From Thermomonas brevis (GTDB lineage Bacteria > Pseudomonadota > Gammaproteobacteria > Xanthomonadales > Xanthomonadaceae), in contig NZ_CP060711.1 of the NCBI RefSeq assembly GCF_014395425.1, positions 1 through 64,000 on the forward strand: DNA of 64,000 nt, read 5' to 3'. Every line of letters begins with the position of its first letter. Within the stretch, counting starts at the first letter, position 1. Under the pieces are notes generated by a model, which had not been told where the DNA came from, did no database searches, and saw only the letters and a list, made by a program, of their open reading frames with translations. The translations under genes and the position numbers were made by a program. Below are positions 8,610 through 19,270 of this stretch, one piece after another.

Positions 8610-8627
8610 TAAGATTTTCCCCGTCAA
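8600..8627 (-). promoter_or_regulatory. Promoter of the ytrA operon
   Basis: Read on the minus strand, a -35 box TTGACG (8622-8627) is followed by 16 bases and a -10 box TATAGT (8600-8605). This is the best sigma-70 promoter match in the window. The -10 box lies within the palindromic operator. Confidence 0.75.
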
Positions 8628-8752
8628 GCGCCGGATCACCCAACTGAAGTCATAGGCGCGGCGGCGGCGCGGAAGCGGCCCCGAAGCCGCTTCGCCTGAA
8701 CCGCGCATGCCGCGAGGCGCGCGCAGGATTGCCCGCCGTCATGGAAGCGGAC

Positions 8753-8758
8753 GACAAT
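8753..8758 (+). promoter_or_regulatory. Possible -10 box upstream of the first FKBP gene
   Basis: GACAAT, with TTGCCC 18 bases upstream (8729-8734). Transcription would start near 8765, where an in-frame ATG occurs, but the signal peptide and a GGAG sequence favour translation from 8813. Confidence 0.4.
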
Positions 8759-8812
8759 AGGCGGATGCCGTGTCCGCGCGGCGTTCCAGAGCCGCTCCCG
8801 GAGACCCACACG

Positions 8813-9727
8813 ATGAAGTTGTCATTGCGCGCGCTGGGCGCGCTGCTTGCCGCCACGCTGGTGTCCGGCGCGGTACTGGCGCAGGACGGCGCGACGCTCG
8901 GCGAGCGCGAGAAGGTCGGCTACATGCTGGGCCAGGACGCGGCGCGATCCATCGGCCCGGGCCTGCCGGACCTCGACCTGGCGGCGTTCCAGCAGGCGGT
9001 GGAAACCGCGATGGCCGGCGGCAAGCCGGCGCTCGACGCCGAGGAAGCCAGGAAGACCGCGCAGGCGCTGATGGCGAACATCGGCGCGCGCCGCTCGGGG
9101 CAGCCGCCGGTGGCGCTGGACCGCAGCAAGGCGGGGCAGCTGGCCGGCGCCAACATCGGCAGCACGCTGGCGGGCCTGGCCGGCCAGTTCGACATGCCGA
9201 TGTTCATGCGCGGCCTGAAGGACGGCGCCGATCCGGCCGCGAAGCCCGTCCTGGATCTGGCGCAGATCGCCGAAGTGCGCAGCGCGTTCGCCGCCCGCAT
9301 GGCCGCCGCCCGCGAGGCCGAACGCAAGGCGCAGGGCGAGGCGGCGCTGACCCAGGAGCAGGCGTTCCTGGCCAGTAACAAGCTGGTCAAGGGCGTGTTC
9401 ACCACCCCCAGCGGCCTGCAGTACATGGTGCTGAAGCAGGGCGACGGCGTGCGCCCGCGGCCGGGCCAGCGGGTCAAGGTGAACTACGTCGGCACCCTGC
9501 TGGACGGCACCAAGTTCGACAGTTCCTACGATCGCGGCGAGCCCGCCGAATTCGGCCTCGACCAGGTCATCAAGGGCTGGACCGAGGGCGTCGGCATGAT
9601 GCCGGTCGGCGCCAAGTACCGTTTCTGGATTCCGGCCGCGCTCGGTTACGGTGAGCGGGGCATGGGCCGCGACATCCCGCCCAACGCCACCCTGACGTTC
9701 GACGTTGAACTGCTGGGCGTCGAATGA
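8813..9727 (+). CDS. Exported FKBP-type peptidyl-prolyl isomerase (Mip/FkpA-like)
   Basis: A 304-residue periplasmic foldase. A signal peptide (about residues 1-24, ending AVLAQ) precedes an alpha-helical Mip-type dimerisation region with repeated helices ([15 protein letters not shown]). The C-terminal FKBP domain covers about residues 205-304: [58 protein letters not shown] and LGYGERGMG. The ATG at 8813 is preferred because GGAG lies about nine bases before it and the signal peptide begins there. An in-frame ATG at 8765 would add 16 residues before the signal. It is followed after 73 bases by a second FKBP gene. Confidence 0.9.
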   Translation: MKLSLRALGALLAATLVSGAVLAQDGATLGEREKVGYMLGQDAARSIGPGLPDLDLAAFQQAVETAMAGGKPALDAEEARKTAQALMANIGARRSGQPPVALDRSKAGQLAGANIGSTLAGLAGQFDMPMFMRGLKDGADPAAKPVLDLAQIAEVRSAFAARMAAAREAERKAQGEAALTQEQAFLASNKLVKGVFTTPSGLQYMVLKQGDGVRPRPGQRVKVNYVGTLLDGTKFDSSYDRGEPAEFGLDQVIKGWTEGVGMMPVGAKYRFWIPAALGYGERGMGRDIPPNATLTFDVELLGVE

Positions 9728-9800
9728 GTCCAACCCGATCGTGATCGCGTTCCCGCCGGCATCCGCCGCCACCCCTTTCGCACCCCGGAGTTTCCCGCAG

Positions 9801-10580
9801 ATGAAGCCGTTCGCCCGTTCCACCGCCCTCGCCGTCGCCACGCTGCTCGCGCTGTCCGCCTGCAAGGGCGAGAACAAGCCCGTCGACGTGTCGTCCTCCA
9901 GCAGCGCCGAGGCCGGCAAGGCCGCGACCGACAAGACCGGCTATCCGGGCCTGCCGACCGAGAAGGAGCAGGTCAGCTACGCCATCGGCACCGCGATGGG
10001 CAAGCAGCTGTCCGAGATCAAGGACGAGGTCAACGTCGACACCGTGGTCAAGGCGCTGCGTACGCAGATGGACGGCGGCAAGTCGCTGATCAACGACGAG
10101 CAGGCCCAGCAGATCATGCAGGCGTTCAGCCAGAAGATGCAGGCCAAGCAGATCGCCAAGATGATGGAAGACGCCAAGGCCAACCAGGAGAAGGGCGACA
10201 AGTTCTTGGCCGAGAACGGCAAGAAGGCCGGCGTGGTCACCACCGCCTCGGGCCTGCAGTACCAGGTGCTGACCGAGGGCAAGGGCGCCAAGCCCGCCGC
10301 CAGCGACGGCGTGAAGGTGAACTACAAGGGCACCCTGCTGGACGGCACCGAGTTCGACAGCTCCTACAAGCGCGGCGAGCCGGCGGTGCTGCCGCTGCAG
10401 GGCGTGATCCCGGGCTGGGCCGAGGGCCTGCAGCTGATGTCGGTGGGCGGCAAGTACAAGTTCTGGATCCCGGCCAAGCTGGCCTACGGCGAGCAGGCGC
10501 CGCCGATGATCGGCCCGAACCAGGTGCTGGAGTTCGAAGTCGAGCTGCTGGACATCGTCAAGCCGCCGGCCGGCAAGTAA
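9801..10580 (+). CDS. FKBP-type peptidyl-prolyl isomerase lipoprotein (Mip-like)
   Basis: A 259-residue protein. Its N-terminus carries a hydrophobic run and the lipobox LSAC (cysteine 21), so it should be a lipoprotein, unlike its soluble neighbour. A serine-rich linker leads to the Mip helical region ([18 protein letters not shown], then a long charged helix) and an FKBP domain at about 150-255 ([55 protein letters not shown]). It isomerises prolyl bonds during envelope protein folding. The two tandem FKBP genes look like a duplication with different localisation. A strong intrinsic terminator follows at 10597. Confidence 0.9.
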   Translation: MKPFARSTALAVATLLALSACKGENKPVDVSSSSSAEAGKAATDKTGYPGLPTEKEQVSYAIGTAMGKQLSEIKDEVNVDTVVKALRTQMDGGKSLINDEQAQQIMQAFSQKMQAKQIAKMMEDAKANQEKGDKFLAENGKKAGVVTTASGLQYQVLTEGKGAKPAASDGVKVNYKGTLLDGTEFDSSYKRGEPAVLPLQGVIPGWAEGLQLMSVGGKYKFWIPAKLAYGEQAPPMIGPNQVLEFEVELLDIVKPPAGK

Positions 10581-10596
10581 CCGCCCCGGCGAACGA

Positions 10597-10629
10597 GGGG
10601 ACGTATCCTTGCGATGCGTCCCCTTTTTC
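10597..10629 (+). terminator. Intrinsic terminator after the FKBP genes
   Basis: An 11-base-pair stem (10597-10607 with 10613-10623, one G-T pair, loop CTTGC) is followed at once by a run of five T. Confidence 0.9.
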
Positions 10630-10657
10630 TTTTCTCCATCCCACCCACGGAGAACGC

Positions 10658-12016
10658 ATGCGCGTCTGCATTTTCGGCACCGGCTACGTCGGCCTGGTGA
10701 CCGGCACCTGCCTGGCGGAAGTCGGCCACGACGTGGTCTGCGTCGACGTCGACGCGGCCAAGGTCGAAGGCCTGAACAACGGCGTGGTGCCGATCTACGA
10801 GCCGGGCCTCACCCCGATGGTGAAGGCCAACCACACGGCGGGCCGGCTGCGCTTCACCACCGACGCGGCGGCCGGCATCGCGCACGGCGACGTGCTGTTC
10901 ATCGCGGTCGGCACGCCGCCGGACGAGGACGGCAGCGCCGACCTGCAATACGTGCTGGCGGTGGCCCGCACCATCGGCCGGCACGTCGAACGGCCGGCGG
11001 TGGTGGTGGACAAATCGACCGTGCCGGTCGGCACCGCCGACAAGGTGCGCGCGACGATCGCCGCCGAGCTGGCGGCGCGCGGCGCGGAGGTCGCCTTCGA
11101 GGTGGTCTCCAACCCCGAGTTCCTGAAGGAGGGCGCGGCGGTCGAGGACTGCATGCGCCCGGACCGCATCGTGATCGGCACCGGCAGCGCGTCCGCGCTG
11201 GAAACGCTCAAGCGCCTGTACGCGCCGTTCAACCGCAACCACGAGCGCATCGTGGCGATGGACGTGCGCTCGGCCGAGCTGACCAAGTACGCCGCCAACG
11301 CGATGCTGGCGACCAAGATCAGCTTCATGAACGAGATCGCCAACATCGCCGAGCAGGTCGGCGCCGACGTGGAGATGGTGCGCAAGGGCATCGGTTCCGA
11401 TCCGCGCATCGGCTGGCATTTCATCTACCCGGGCGCCGGCTACGGCGGCTCCTGCTTCCCCAAGGACGTGCAGGCGCTGGCGCGGACCGCGCAGCAGCAC
11501 GGCCTGCAGCCGCGCCTGCTGGAGGCGGTGGAAGCGGTGAACGATGCGCAGAAGGGCCATCTGTTCGAGCTGATGCAGCGCCACTACGACCTCGGCGAGG
11601 ACGAAGGCCTGCGCGGCAAGACCGTCGCGGTCTGGGGCCTGGCGTTCAAGCCGAACACCGACGACATGCGCGAGGCGTCCAGCCGCCGCCTGCTGCAGCA
11701 GCTGTGGGACGCTGGCGCGAGCGTGCGCGCCTATGATCCCGAGGCGATGGACGAAACGCGGCGCATCTTCGGCCAGCGCGACGATCTCGTGTTGTGCGAA
11801 TCGGCCAACGCCGCGCTGGACGGCGCCGATGCGCTGGTCGTGGTCACCGAATGGAAGCAGTTCCGCAGTCCGGACTTCGCGACGCTGAAGCATGCGCTGG
11901 CCGACGCGGTGGTGTTCGACGGCCGCAACCTGTACGACCCGGCCGAGGTCGAAGCCGCCGGCATCGCCTATTACGGCATCGGCCGCGGGCGCTCGCTGCG
12001 GACGGAGCAGGCGTGA
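10658..12016 (+). CDS. ugd: UDP-glucose 6-dehydrogenase
   Basis: A 452-residue cytosolic NAD enzyme that oxidises UDP-glucose to UDP-glucuronate for exopolysaccharide or lipid A decoration. The N-terminal Rossmann motif is [16 protein letters not shown]. The catalytic cysteine, at about residue 266, lies in [16 protein letters not shown]. The conserved [18 protein letters not shown] and the C-terminal [16 protein letters not shown] also fit. Length is usual for the family. The ATG follows the terminator of the previous unit by about 30 bases. Its stop shares one base with the ATG of slyX, so the two are co-translated, an apparently chance pairing of functions. Confidence 0.95.
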   Translation: MRVCIFGTGYVGLVTGTCLAEVGHDVVCVDVDAAKVEGLNNGVVPIYEPGLTPMVKANHTAGRLRFTTDAAAGIAHGDVLFIAVGTPPDEDGSADLQYVLAVARTIGRHVERPAVVVDKSTVPVGTADKVRATIAAELAARGAEVAFEVVSNPEFLKEGAAVEDCMRPDRIVIGTGSASALETLKRLYAPFNRNHERIVAMDVRSAELTKYAANAMLATKISFMNEIANIAEQVGADVEMVRKGIGSDPRIGWHFIYPGAGYGGSCFPKDVQALARTAQQHGLQPRLLEAVEAVNDAQKGHLFELMQRHYDLGEDEGLRGKTVAVWGLAFKPNTDDMREASSRRLLQQLWDAGASVRAYDPEAMDETRRIFGQRDDLVLCESANAALDGADALVVVTEWKQFRSPDFATLKHALADAVVFDGRNLYDPAEVEAAGIAYYGIGRGRSLRTEQA

Positions 12017-12243
12017 TGGCCGACCTCGAACAGCGGCTGGTCGACCTGGAAACGCGGCTGGCGTTCCAGGAGCAGGCGCTGCTGGAGCTGAGCGACGCGC
12101 TCGCCGCCGCGCGCAGCGAGGAGGCCGGCAACGCGCTGCGCCTGCATCGCGCGCTGGAAGAATTGCGACAATTGCGCAGCGCGATGGCCGCAAGCCCGGT
12201 CACCGGCGATGCCGCCAGCGAACCGCCCCCTCCGCATTACTGA
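12016..12243 (+). CDS. slyX: SlyX family protein
   Basis: A 75-residue, largely coiled-coil protein (LEQRLVDLETRLAFQEQAL, then a second heptad region ALRLHRALEELRQLRSAM) ending in the PPPHY tail that is characteristic of SlyX. The cellular role of SlyX is not established; in enterobacteria it lies next to slyD, an FKBP-type isomerase, and here it is one gene away from two FKBP genes. The ATG overlaps the ugd stop by one base. Confidence 0.88.
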   Translation: MADLEQRLVDLETRLAFQEQALLELSDALAAARSEEAGNALRLHRALEELRQLRSAMAASPVTGDAASEPPPPHY

Positions 12244-12258
12244 CCGTCCGATTCCGCC

Positions 12259-12936
12259 ATGAGCAACTCCCTCCGCGACCAGCTGCTGGGCCTGGGCTTC
12301 AAGGATGCCCCGAAGCCCGCGCCGCGCCCGAAGCACGACTCCCCGAAAGCGAAAGCCGGGCAGGGCGGCTTGCCCGCGCATGCGGGAAAGCACACCCATG
12401 CGGGCAAGCCTGCGCACGCCGGCCGACCAGCCCATGCGGGGAAACCCGCGCACGCCAGCAAGCCGTCGCAGCGCCAGCACAAGCCGACGCATCCGAAGGG
12501 AGCGCGGCGCGAGGACATCGATCTCGCCAAGGCCTATGCGATCCGCGCGCAGAGGGAGAAGGACGAGCGCATCGAGGCCGAGCGCCTGAAACAGGAGGAA
12601 GCGCGCCTGCGCCGCGAGGCCAAGGCGAAGCTGGAAGCCTTCCTGAAGGACAAGGCGCTGAACGCGGCCGATGCCGAGCATGTCCGCCATTTCGAATACG
12701 GCGGCAAGATCAAGCGCATCCACGTCACCGCCGACCAACTGAAAGCGCTCAACGCCGGCGAACTCGGTGTGGTGCAGATGAACGGCCGCTACCTGCTGGT
12801 GGATGCCGCCACGCTGGCCGAGGCCGAAACGATCTTCGCCCAGGCCGTGGCGCTGAAGGTCGATCCGAATGCGCCCGCGCAGGACGATCCGTATTCCGAT
12901 CCGCAGTACCAGGTGCCGGACGATTTGGTTTGGTAG
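12259..12936 (+). CDS. DUF2058 (YaiL-like) protein with a His-Ala-Gly-Lys repeat tract
   Basis: A 225-residue charged protein. The family start MSNSLRDQLLGLGF is followed by a low-complexity region. Residues about 39-69 are five imperfect copies of HAGKPA. After that come a highly charged helix (REKDERIEAERLKQEEARL) and the C-terminal DUF2058 core (HFEYGGKIKRIHVTADQLKAL, GRYLLVDAATL, and the tail PDDLVW). DUF2058 proteins are described as possible nucleoprotein or polynucleotide-binding regulators, but the function is unproven. The repeat tract appears to be an insertion between the conserved N-terminal and core segments. A long hairpin with a T run follows the stop. Confidence 0.85.
   Translation: MSNSLRDQLLGLGFKDAPKPAPRPKHDSPKAKAGQGGLPAHAGKHTHAGKPAHAGRPAHAGKPAHASKPSQRQHKPTHPKGARREDIDLAKAYAIRAQREKDERIEAERLKQEEARLRREAKAKLEAFLKDKALNAADAEHVRHFEYGGKIKRIHVTADQLKALNAGELGVVQMNGRYLLVDAATLAEAETIFAQAVALKVDPNAPAQDDPYSDPQYQVPDDLVW
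12373..12465 (+). repeat. Five imperfect 18-base coding repeats (HAGKPA) in the DUF2058 gene
   Basis: The tract encodes HAGKHT, HAGKPA, HAGRPA, HAGKPA, HASK. At DNA level several units contain CCCGC or GCGGG around GCAT, resembling the core of the REP-like hairpins elsewhere in the window. Confidence 0.65.
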
Positions 12937-12940
12937 AAGC

Positions 12941-13026
12941 AGGAGTGAGCGGAGAGAAGTGAGGAGCGAGCGAAAGTCCTTGCTCCTGCTCACTCCTCAC
13001 TTCTCTCCGCTCATTCCTCGTTTTTT
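12941..13026 (+). terminator. Long inverted repeat with T run between DUF2058 and metH2
   Basis: Arms of 26 bases (12941-12966 and 12993-13018) are complementary apart from one G-T position, with a 26-base loop. A run of six T at 13021-13026 follows. It serves as a strong terminator for the plus-strand gene and ends within the stop region of the convergent metH2. Confidence 0.85.
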
Positions 13027-15709
13027 CACTCCGGGTCGTAATCGAGGTTGAACGACAGCCAGCGCTCCGCCTGCGCCAGCTCCACGCCCTTGCGACGCGC
13101 GTAGTCGGCGACCTGTTCCTTCGAGACGCGGCCGACCACGAAATACTTGCTGTCCGGATGGCTGAAATACAGCCCGGACACGCTGGCCGCCGGATACATC
13201 GCGAAATGGTCGGTCAGCTCGATGCCGGCGTTCGCGGTGGCGCCCAGCAGATCGAACAGCACGCGCTTCTCGCTGTGCTCCGGGCAGGCGGGATAGCCGG
13301 GGGCGGGGCGGATGCCGCGGTAGGCTTCGGCGATCAGCGCCTCGTTGTCCAATGCCTCGTCCGGCGCGTAGCCCCAGAGCTCGGTGCGTACGCGCTGGTG
13401 CAGGCGTTCGGCGAAGGCTTCGGCGAGGCGGTCGGCCAGCGCCTTGAGCAGGATCGCGCTGTAGTCGTCGTACTCGGCGCGGAAGCGTTCCAGGTGCGGC
13501 TCGATGCCGAGCCCGGCGGTGACCGCGAACGCGCCGACCCAGTCCTGCCTGCCGCTGTCCTTCGGCGCGACGTAGTCGGCCAGGCACAGGTTGGGGCGTT
13601 CGACCGGCTTGTCGACCTGCTGGCGCAGGAAGCGCAGCCAGCGTTCCTCGCCGTCCACCTGCAAGGCCACGTCGTCGCCGACGCTGTTCGCCGGCCAGAA
13701 GCCGAACACGCCCTTCGCGGTCAGCCACTTCTCGGCGACGATCCTGTCGAGCATCGCCCGCGCATCGCGGTACAGCTCGCTGGCCTGCACGCCGACCACG
13801 GCATCGGTGAGGATCGCCGGATAGTGGCCGGCCAGTTCCCAGGCGTTGAAGAACGGCGACCAGTCGATGCACTCGACCAGTTCGGCCAGCGGATAGTCGT
13901 CGAGCACGTGCAGGCCGGGCTGGTTCGGTGCGGGCGGCGCGTAGTCCGTCCAGTCGAACTTGAAGCTCTGCGCGCGCGCCTTCTCCAGCGACACCAGCCG
14001 CTTGCCGTCGCCGCGGTTGCGGTGGCGCTGGCGCACGTCGGCATAGTCGTTGGCGGCGGCCTGCACGAAGTCGTCGCGCAGTTCCGGCGACATCAGCGAC
14101 TGCGCCACGCCGACCGCGCGCGAGGCGTCCTTCACCCAGATCGTCGGCGACTTGTAGTGCGGGTCGATCTTCAGCGCGGTATGCGCGCGCGAAGTCGTCG
14201 CGCCGCCGATCAGTAGCGGCATGGTGAAGCCCTGCCGCTGCATCTCCTTCGCCACGTGGCTCATTTCCTCCAGCGACGGCGTGATCAGGCCGGACACGCC
14301 GATCATGTCGGCATTGGCCGCTTTCGCCGTGTCGAGGATCTTCTGCGCCGGCACCATCACGCCGAGGTCGATCACCTCGAAGTTGTTGCAGGCCAACACC
14401 ACGCCAACGATATTCTTGCCGATGTCGTGTACGTCGCCCTTGACGGTCGCCATCACGATCTTGCCGTTGCTCTTGCCGACGTCGCCGGTGCGCAGCTTTT
14501 CCGCTTCGATCCAGGGCAGCAGCCAGGCCACCGCCTTCTTCATCACCCGCGCCGACTTCACCACCTGCGGCAGGAACATCTTGCCGGCGCCGAACAGGTC
14601 GCCGACCACGTTCATGCCGTCCATCAGCGGGCCTTCGATCACGTCCAGCGGGCGCCTGGCCTGCTGGCGCGCTTCCTCGGTGTCTTCCTCGACGTACTGG
14701 TCGATGCCGTGCACCAGCGCGTGCGAGAGCCGCGCCGCGACCGGCTGCTGGCGCCATGCGAGGTCTTCGGTCTTCTTCTCGCCCTTTTTCTTCTTGTAGT
14801 TGTCGGCGATGTCCAGCAGGCGTTCGGTGGCGTCGCTGCGGCGGTTCAGCACCACGTCCTCGACACGCTCGCGCAGCGTCGCGTCCAAGTCGTCGTACAG
14901 CGGCAGCGCGCCGGCGTTGACGATGCCCATGTCCATACCGGCCCTGATCGCGTGGTACAGGAACACCACGTGGATGGCCTGCCGCACCGGCTCGTTGCCG
15001 CGGAAGGAGAACGACACGTTGGAGACGCCGCCGGAGATGTGGCTGTGCGGGAAGCGCCGGCGCAGCTCGCGCGCGGCGTCGATGAAGTCGACCGCGTAGT
15101 TGTCGTGCTCCTCGATGCCGGTGGCGATGGCGAAGCAGTTGGGGTCGAAGATGATGTCCTCGGGCGGGAAGCCGATCTGCTCGGTCAGCAGCTTGTACGC
15201 GCGCGAGGAAATCTCCACCTTGCGCTGCGCGGTGTCGGCCTGGCCCACTTCGTCGAAGGCCATCACCACCACCGCCGCGCCGTAGCGGCGCACCAGCCGC
15301 GCCTGCCGCAGGAACTCGGCCTCGCCTTCCTTCATCGAAATGGAATTGACGATGCCCTTGCCTTGCAGGCATTTCAGGCCGGCCTCGATCACCTCCCACT
15401 TCGAGGAATCCACCATCACCGGCACGCGGGCGATGTCCGGCTCGGCGGCGATCAGGTTGAGGAACTCGACCATCGCCTTCTTCGAGTCGAGCAGGCCCTC
15501 GTCCATGTTGACGTCGATGATCTGCGCGCCGTTCTCCACCTGCTGGCGGGCGACCACCACCGCCTCGTCCAGCCGGCCTTCGAGGATCAGCTTCTTGAAC
15601 TGCGCGCTGCCGGTGACGTTGGTGCGCTCGCCGACGTTGATGAAGTTCGACTCGGGCGTGATCTGCAGCGGCTCCAGGCCGCTGAGGCGGGTGTTGCGGG
15701 CGAGGGCGC

Positions 15710-15713
<4 letters not shown>
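13026..15713 (-). CDS. metH: Methionine synthase, folate-, cobalamin- and AdoMet-binding modules (second part of split MetH)
   Basis: An 895-residue protein that starts exactly where the homocysteine module of ordinary MetH ends. Domains in order: pterin-binding domain ([17 protein letters not shown], then [20 protein letters not shown]), a cobalamin cap, the B12-binding domain with [14 protein letters not shown] (cobalt-ligand histidine near residue 429), and the activation domain binding S-adenosylmethionine ([19 protein letters not shown] near the end). With the product of the upstream gene it would transfer methyl from methyltetrahydrofolate to homocysteine. The ATG overlaps the metH1 stop (ATGA), so equal production of the two parts is likely. 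The full domain set is intact, so this is gene splitting, not decay. Confidence 0.94.
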
Positions 15714-16813
<1,100 letters not shown>

Positions 16814-16827
16814 GCTTTGCTCCTGCT

Positions 16828-16850
16828 CGTCATTCCCGCTTTCGCGGGAA
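16828..16850. repeat. Single REP-like repeat just upstream of metH1
   Basis: A partial copy of the family beginning CGTCATTCCCGC with the pairing GCGGGAA. Its distal end lies 15 bases before the metH1 ATG (minus strand). The joining sequence GAGCAAAGC-ATG is shared with sbcB. Confidence 0.7.
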
Positions 16851-16866
16851 CGGCGGCCGTGTCGTG

Positions 16867-17796
16867 TCAGGGCTTCACGCCAGTCAGCGAAATCACCTCG
16901 AAGTGCGGCGGGCGCCGCTCGCGGGTAACGGTTTCGCAGTTGGCGATGCTCAGTCCGGCCTTCTCGGCGAACTTGCGCAATTCCTTTTCGGTGAAGCCCA
17001 TGTTCACATGGCCATAGGCTTCGACCGCATTGCGGTGCTCGTGGCGGGCCAGGCTGGACAGCAGCAGCCGGCCGCCGGGGCGCAGCACGCGCGCGGCCTC
17101 GGCCACCGCCTGCGCTGGCTTGGCAGCGTAGGTCAGGGCGTGCATCAGCACCACCAGGTCGAAGCTGGCGTCGGCGAACGGCAGCGCGTGCATGTCGCCC
17201 TCGCGCACCTCCACGTTCGGGTAGCGGCGCAGGCGTTCGCTGGCGGCGGCCACCACGCGCTGGCTGGAATCGACGCAGACGTAGCGGTCGGCGTGCGGGG
17301 CCAGCAGTTCCGCCAGCACGCCGTCGCCGGAGGCGATGTCCAGCACGTCGCCCGGCCACAGCAGCGGCAGCGCGGTGCGCGCCAGCGCCTCCCAGGTGCG
17401 GCCCGGCGAGTAGTGGCGCTCCATGTCGCCGGCCACGCTGTCGGCCCAGTTCTGGTCGGCGGCGCGCATCGCCAGCACCGCCGGCACGCGTTCGGCGTCC
17501 TGGCGCAGCAGCGGATCGTCGCTGCCGGTGCGGATCGACTGCCACAGCATGCGCTGCGCCGGTTCGATGGCGGCGTCGTCGAAGCGGTAGTAGGCCGACA
17601 CGCCGGCGCGGCGGTCGCGCACCAGCCCCGCCTCCTTGAGCTTGGCGAGGTGGGTGGAGACGCGCGGCTGCGCGAGCTGGGTGATCGCCGACAGTTCGGC
17701 CACGGTCAGCTCCTCGCCTTCCAGCAGTGCGAGCAGGCGCACGCGGGTGGCGTCGGCGAAGACCTTCAGGTGCGCGGACCAGCCTTCCAGATCCAT
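16867..17796 (-). CDS. ArsR-family regulator fused to a SAM-dependent methyltransferase domain (SahR-like)
   Basis: A 309-residue two-domain protein. Residues 1-85 form an ArsR winged helix ([39 protein letters not shown]) without the usual metal-binding cysteines. Residues about 140-300 are a class I methyltransferase fold ([15 protein letters not shown] as motif [21 protein letters not shown]). ArsR regulators next to methionine-cycle genes, such as SahR, respond to S-adenosylhomocysteine. Because this protein precedes metH1-metH2, I infer it senses SAH or SAM through the fused domain and represses the operon. Whether the domain still methylates anything is unknown. A palindrome lies directly before its start. 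Confidence 0.85.
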   Translation of the reverse strand: MDLEGWSAHLKVFADATRVRLLALLEGEELTVAELSAITQLAQPRVSTHLAKLKEAGLVRDRRAGVSAYYRFDDAAIEPAQRMLWQSIRTGSDDPLLRQDAERVPAVLAMRAADQNWADSVAGDMERHYSPGRTWEALARTALPLLWPGDVLDIASGDGVLAELLAPHADRYVCVDSSQRVVAAASERLRRYPNVEVREGDMHALPFADASFDLVVLMHALTYAAKPAQAVAEAARVLRPGGRLLLSSLARHEHRNAVEAYGHVNMGFTEKELRKFAEKAGLSIANCETVTRERRPPHFEVISLTGVKP

Positions 17797-17799
17797 ATA

Positions 17800-17825
17800 T
17801 ATCTTTCCATCGCGATTCAGAGATA
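17800..17825. promoter_or_regulatory. Palindromic operator before the ArsR-methyltransferase gene
   Basis: A 26-base palindrome with TATCT and AGATA ends, ATCG-CGAT at the centre and 10 of 13 half-site positions matching. It starts four bases upstream of the ATG (minus strand) and includes the likely ribosome-binding GGAAAG, so bound protein could affect both transcription and access to the start. Confidence 0.65.
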
Positions 17826-18018
17826 AGTGTCTCGCGATGGGGGCCGCCGGTCAAGCCGCGGGCGATGCGCGCGGAAACCCGCCGTGGGGATTGGCGATTC
17901 GTCGTAGCGGCGATGCGGAACGCGCAGTGTACGCGGCGCGCATGGGCGTTTCGCAGCGAGGCCGGCGGCGAAGCGCCGGGCGCGGCCCGCACGGCTACGG
18001 TTCCGCGCGGCGCGGGGC

Positions 18019-18024
18019 TACAAT
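18019..18024 (+). promoter_or_regulatory. -10 box of the acyl-CoA dehydrogenase gene
   Basis: TACAAT in the context GGGCTACAATGG. The in-frame ATG at 18023 overlaps this box and so would not be in the transcript, which supports the GTG start at 18056. Confidence 0.55.
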
Positions 18025-18055
18025 GGCGCCACTTCGAAGACGCAGAGGGGCGGTC

Positions 18056-19204
18056 GTGGATTTCGGATTCAGCGAAGAACAACTGATGCTGCAGGACGTG
18101 GCGCGGCGCATCGCCCGCGAGAAGATCCTGCCCAGCGCCGAACACCACGACCAGACCGGCGAATTCCCGCTCGACAACATCCGCACCCTCGGCGAGAACG
18201 GCCTGATGGGCATCGAGGTGCCGGCCGAGTACGGCGGCGCCGGCATGGACCCGGTGGCCTACGTGCTGGCGATGGTGGAGATCGCCGCGGCCGACGCCGC
18301 CCACAGCACGATTGTCTCGGTGAACAATTCGCTGTTCTGCAACGGCATCCTGACCTTCGGCACCGAGGCGCAGAAGCAGAAGTACGTGCGCGCGATTGCC
18401 GAAGGCCGCGAGATCGGCGCGTTCGCGCTGACCGAGCCGCAGTCCGGCTCCGACGCCACCGCGATGCGCTGCCGCGCGACGAAGCAGGCCGACGGCACTT
18501 TCGTCGTCAACGGCAAGAAGAGCTGGATCACCTCCGGCCCGGTCGCGAAGTACATCGTGCTGTTCGCGATGACCGAGCCGGACAAGGGCGCGCGCGGCAT
18601 CACCGCGTTCATGATCGACACCGACCGCGCCGGCTTCCACCGCGGCAAGACCGAGCCGAAGCTGGGCATCCGCGCCTCGGCCACCTGCGAGATCGAGTTC
18701 GCCGACTACGTCGTCCAGCCGGACGAGGTGCTGGGCGACGAGGGCCACGGCTTCAAGATCGCCATGGGCGTGCTGGACGCCGGCCGCATCGGCATCGCGT
18801 CCCAAGCCATCGGCATCGCCCGCGCCGCCTATGAGGCCACGCTGGCCTACGTGAAGGAGCGCAAGGCGTTCGGCCAGCCGATCGGCGCGTTCCAGATGAC
18901 CCAGGCCAAGATCGCCGACATGAAGTGCAAGCTGGACGCGGCGCTGCTGCTGACGCTGCGCGCGGCGTGGCTGAAGGGGCAGGGCAAGCGCTTCACCACC
19001 GAGGCGTCGGTGGCCAAGCTGACCGCGTCGGAAGCGGCGATGTGGATCAGCCACCAGGCGCTGCAGATCCACGGCGGCATGGGCTATTCGAAGGAGATGC
19101 CGATCGAGCGCTACTTCCGCGACGCCAAGATCACCGAAATCTACGAAGGCACCAGTGAAATACAGCGCCTGGTCATCGCCCGCGGCGAAACCGGCCTGCG
19201 CTGA
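18056..19204 (+). CDS. Acyl-CoA dehydrogenase (short/branched-chain type)
   Basis: A 382-residue FAD enzyme of fatty acid or branched-chain amino acid oxidation. Family motifs: [13 protein letters not shown] at the start, [14 protein letters not shown] (flavin contact), and the C-terminal [20 protein letters not shown] and [14 protein letters not shown] with the catalytic-base glutamate. These resemble short-chain or isobutyryl/2-methylbutyryl-CoA dehydrogenases; the exact substrate cannot be fixed. The start is a GTG with AGAGGGG just upstream. An in-frame ATG at 18023 overlaps a good -10 box and is rejected. The gene is followed by a GC-rich hairpin. Confidence 0.9.
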   Translation: MDFGFSEEQLMLQDVARRIAREKILPSAEHHDQTGEFPLDNIRTLGENGLMGIEVPAEYGGAGMDPVAYVLAMVEIAAADAAHSTIVSVNNSLFCNGILTFGTEAQKQKYVRAIAEGREIGAFALTEPQSGSDATAMRCRATKQADGTFVVNGKKSWITSGPVAKYIVLFAMTEPDKGARGITAFMIDTDRAGFHRGKTEPKLGIRASATCEIEFADYVVQPDEVLGDEGHGFKIAMGVLDAGRIGIASQAIGIARAAYEATLAYVKERKAFGQPIGAFQMTQAKIADMKCKLDAALLLTLRAAWLKGQGKRFTTEASVAKLTASEAAMWISHQALQIHGGMGYSKEMPIERYFRDAKITEIYEGTSEIQRLVIARGETGLR

Positions 19205-19221
19205 CGACAACAACGACCCAG

Positions 19222-19250
19222 ACGGCCGCGCCCCCTGCGCGGCCGTTTCC
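19222..19250 (+). terminator. GC-rich hairpin after the acyl-CoA dehydrogenase gene
   Basis: A perfect 10-base-pair stem (19222-19231 with 19237-19246, loop CCCCT) followed by TTTCC. The T run is short, so termination may be partial. Confidence 0.65.
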
Positions 19251-19270
19251 CTTTGGAGGCTACGATCCAG

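Noticed and set aside
8765..8812. FKBP start at ATG 8765, six bases after a GACAAT box
   Set aside because: It would place 16 non-conserved residues before the signal peptide. GGAG before 8813 and a normal signal sequence favour the later ATG, though a leaderless start is not excluded.
12373..12465. Short repeats in the DUF2058 gene as a CRISPR array
   Set aside because: The units are contiguous 18-base coding repeats without spacers and keep the reading frame.
18023..18055. Acyl-CoA dehydrogenase start at ATG 18023
   Set aside because: This ATG lies within the TACAAT -10 box and the added residues are arginine-rich and not family-like; GTG 18056 gives the usual MDF..SEEQ start.
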